40,391 nt of DNA. It comes from Nocardiopsis halophila DSM 44494 (GTDB taxonomy: Bacteria; Actinomycetota; Actinomycetes; Streptosporangiales; Streptosporangiaceae). Location of the stretch: the NCBI RefSeq assembly GCF_000341245.1, contig NZ_ANAD01000085.1, positions 68,724-109,114 on the forward strand, read 5' to 3'. The translations under genes were made by a program, and so were the position numbers. Below are positions 39,325-40,391 of the stretch, piece by piece. The notes beneath the pieces were generated by a model that was given only the letters and a program-made list of their open reading frames with translations, ran no database searches and was not told the DNA's origin. Position 1 is the first letter of the stretch. Each line of letters opens with the position of its first letter.

Positions 39325-40391
<1,067 letters not shown>

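Overview
The window is uniformly high-GC actinobacterial DNA with frequent GTG starts, overlapping stop/start codons and several promoters that look leaderless. The contents point to a halotolerant member of the Nocardiopsaceae (Nocardiopsis, Streptomonospora or relatives). The evidence is a GH81 glucanase behind a perfect TGGGAGCGCTCCCA operator of the CelR/CebR type known from Thermobifida and Streptomyces, a glycine-betaine-forming GSMT/SDMT methyltransferase fusion at the right edge, a DUF222/HNH protein and a DUF397 gene. This is an inference; no rRNA or other phylogenetic marker is present.

Region 1 (1-13.9 kb, mostly minus strand) is a sugar uptake and catabolism locus. A ROK-family regulator (plus) diverges from a tightly overlapping run of genes: Gfo/Idh/MocA dehydrogenase, ribose-type ABC ATPase, two permeases, a lipoprotein binding protein and a DTE-like TIM-barrel epimerase. 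Downstream on the same strand lie a very large secreted ThuA / PQQ-type sugar dehydrogenase / PKD / CBM6-like protein, a Tat-exported TIM-barrel isomerase, a small membrane protein and the start of an inositol-3-phosphate-synthase-like gene. Together they suggest extracellular capture or oxidation of a cyclitol or glycoside, uptake through a CUT2-type transporter, and intracellular oxidation and epimerisation.

Region 2 (13.9-25.5 kb) is a mosaic of small regulator/target pairs: a DUF6069 membrane protein, a small secreted peptide, a short P450 and a PEPM-like lyase opposite an ArsR regulator with a 28-bp perfect palindrome between them, rhodanese/Lrp, a Vgb-like lyase, an ECF41 sigma factor divergent from an AhpD-like protein with an ECF41-type promoter, a DUF222-HNH protein, a broken XRE(DUF5753)/DUF397 module, and an alpha/beta-hydrolase/TetR pair with twin operators. 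Two copies of a ~60-bp hairpin repeat lie here.

Region 3 (25.9-36.4 kb) is rich in secreted proteins: a crystallin-like protein, two tandem paralogues with an aerolysin-like Ser/Thr-rich beta pattern, a siderophore-interacting protein under an iron box, a DUF4360 protein, GH12 and GH81 glucanases, a CAP-domain protein and two membrane-anchored acidic paralogues.

Region 4 (36.4-40.4 kb) holds a TFIIB-type zinc-ribbon protein overlapping a zinc-ribbon P-loop kinase-like gene, a MocR-type regulator, a 417-bp partly AT-rich intergenic region, and the 5' part of the betaine synthase. No tRNA, rRNA, CRISPR array, insertion sequence or prophage was recognised.
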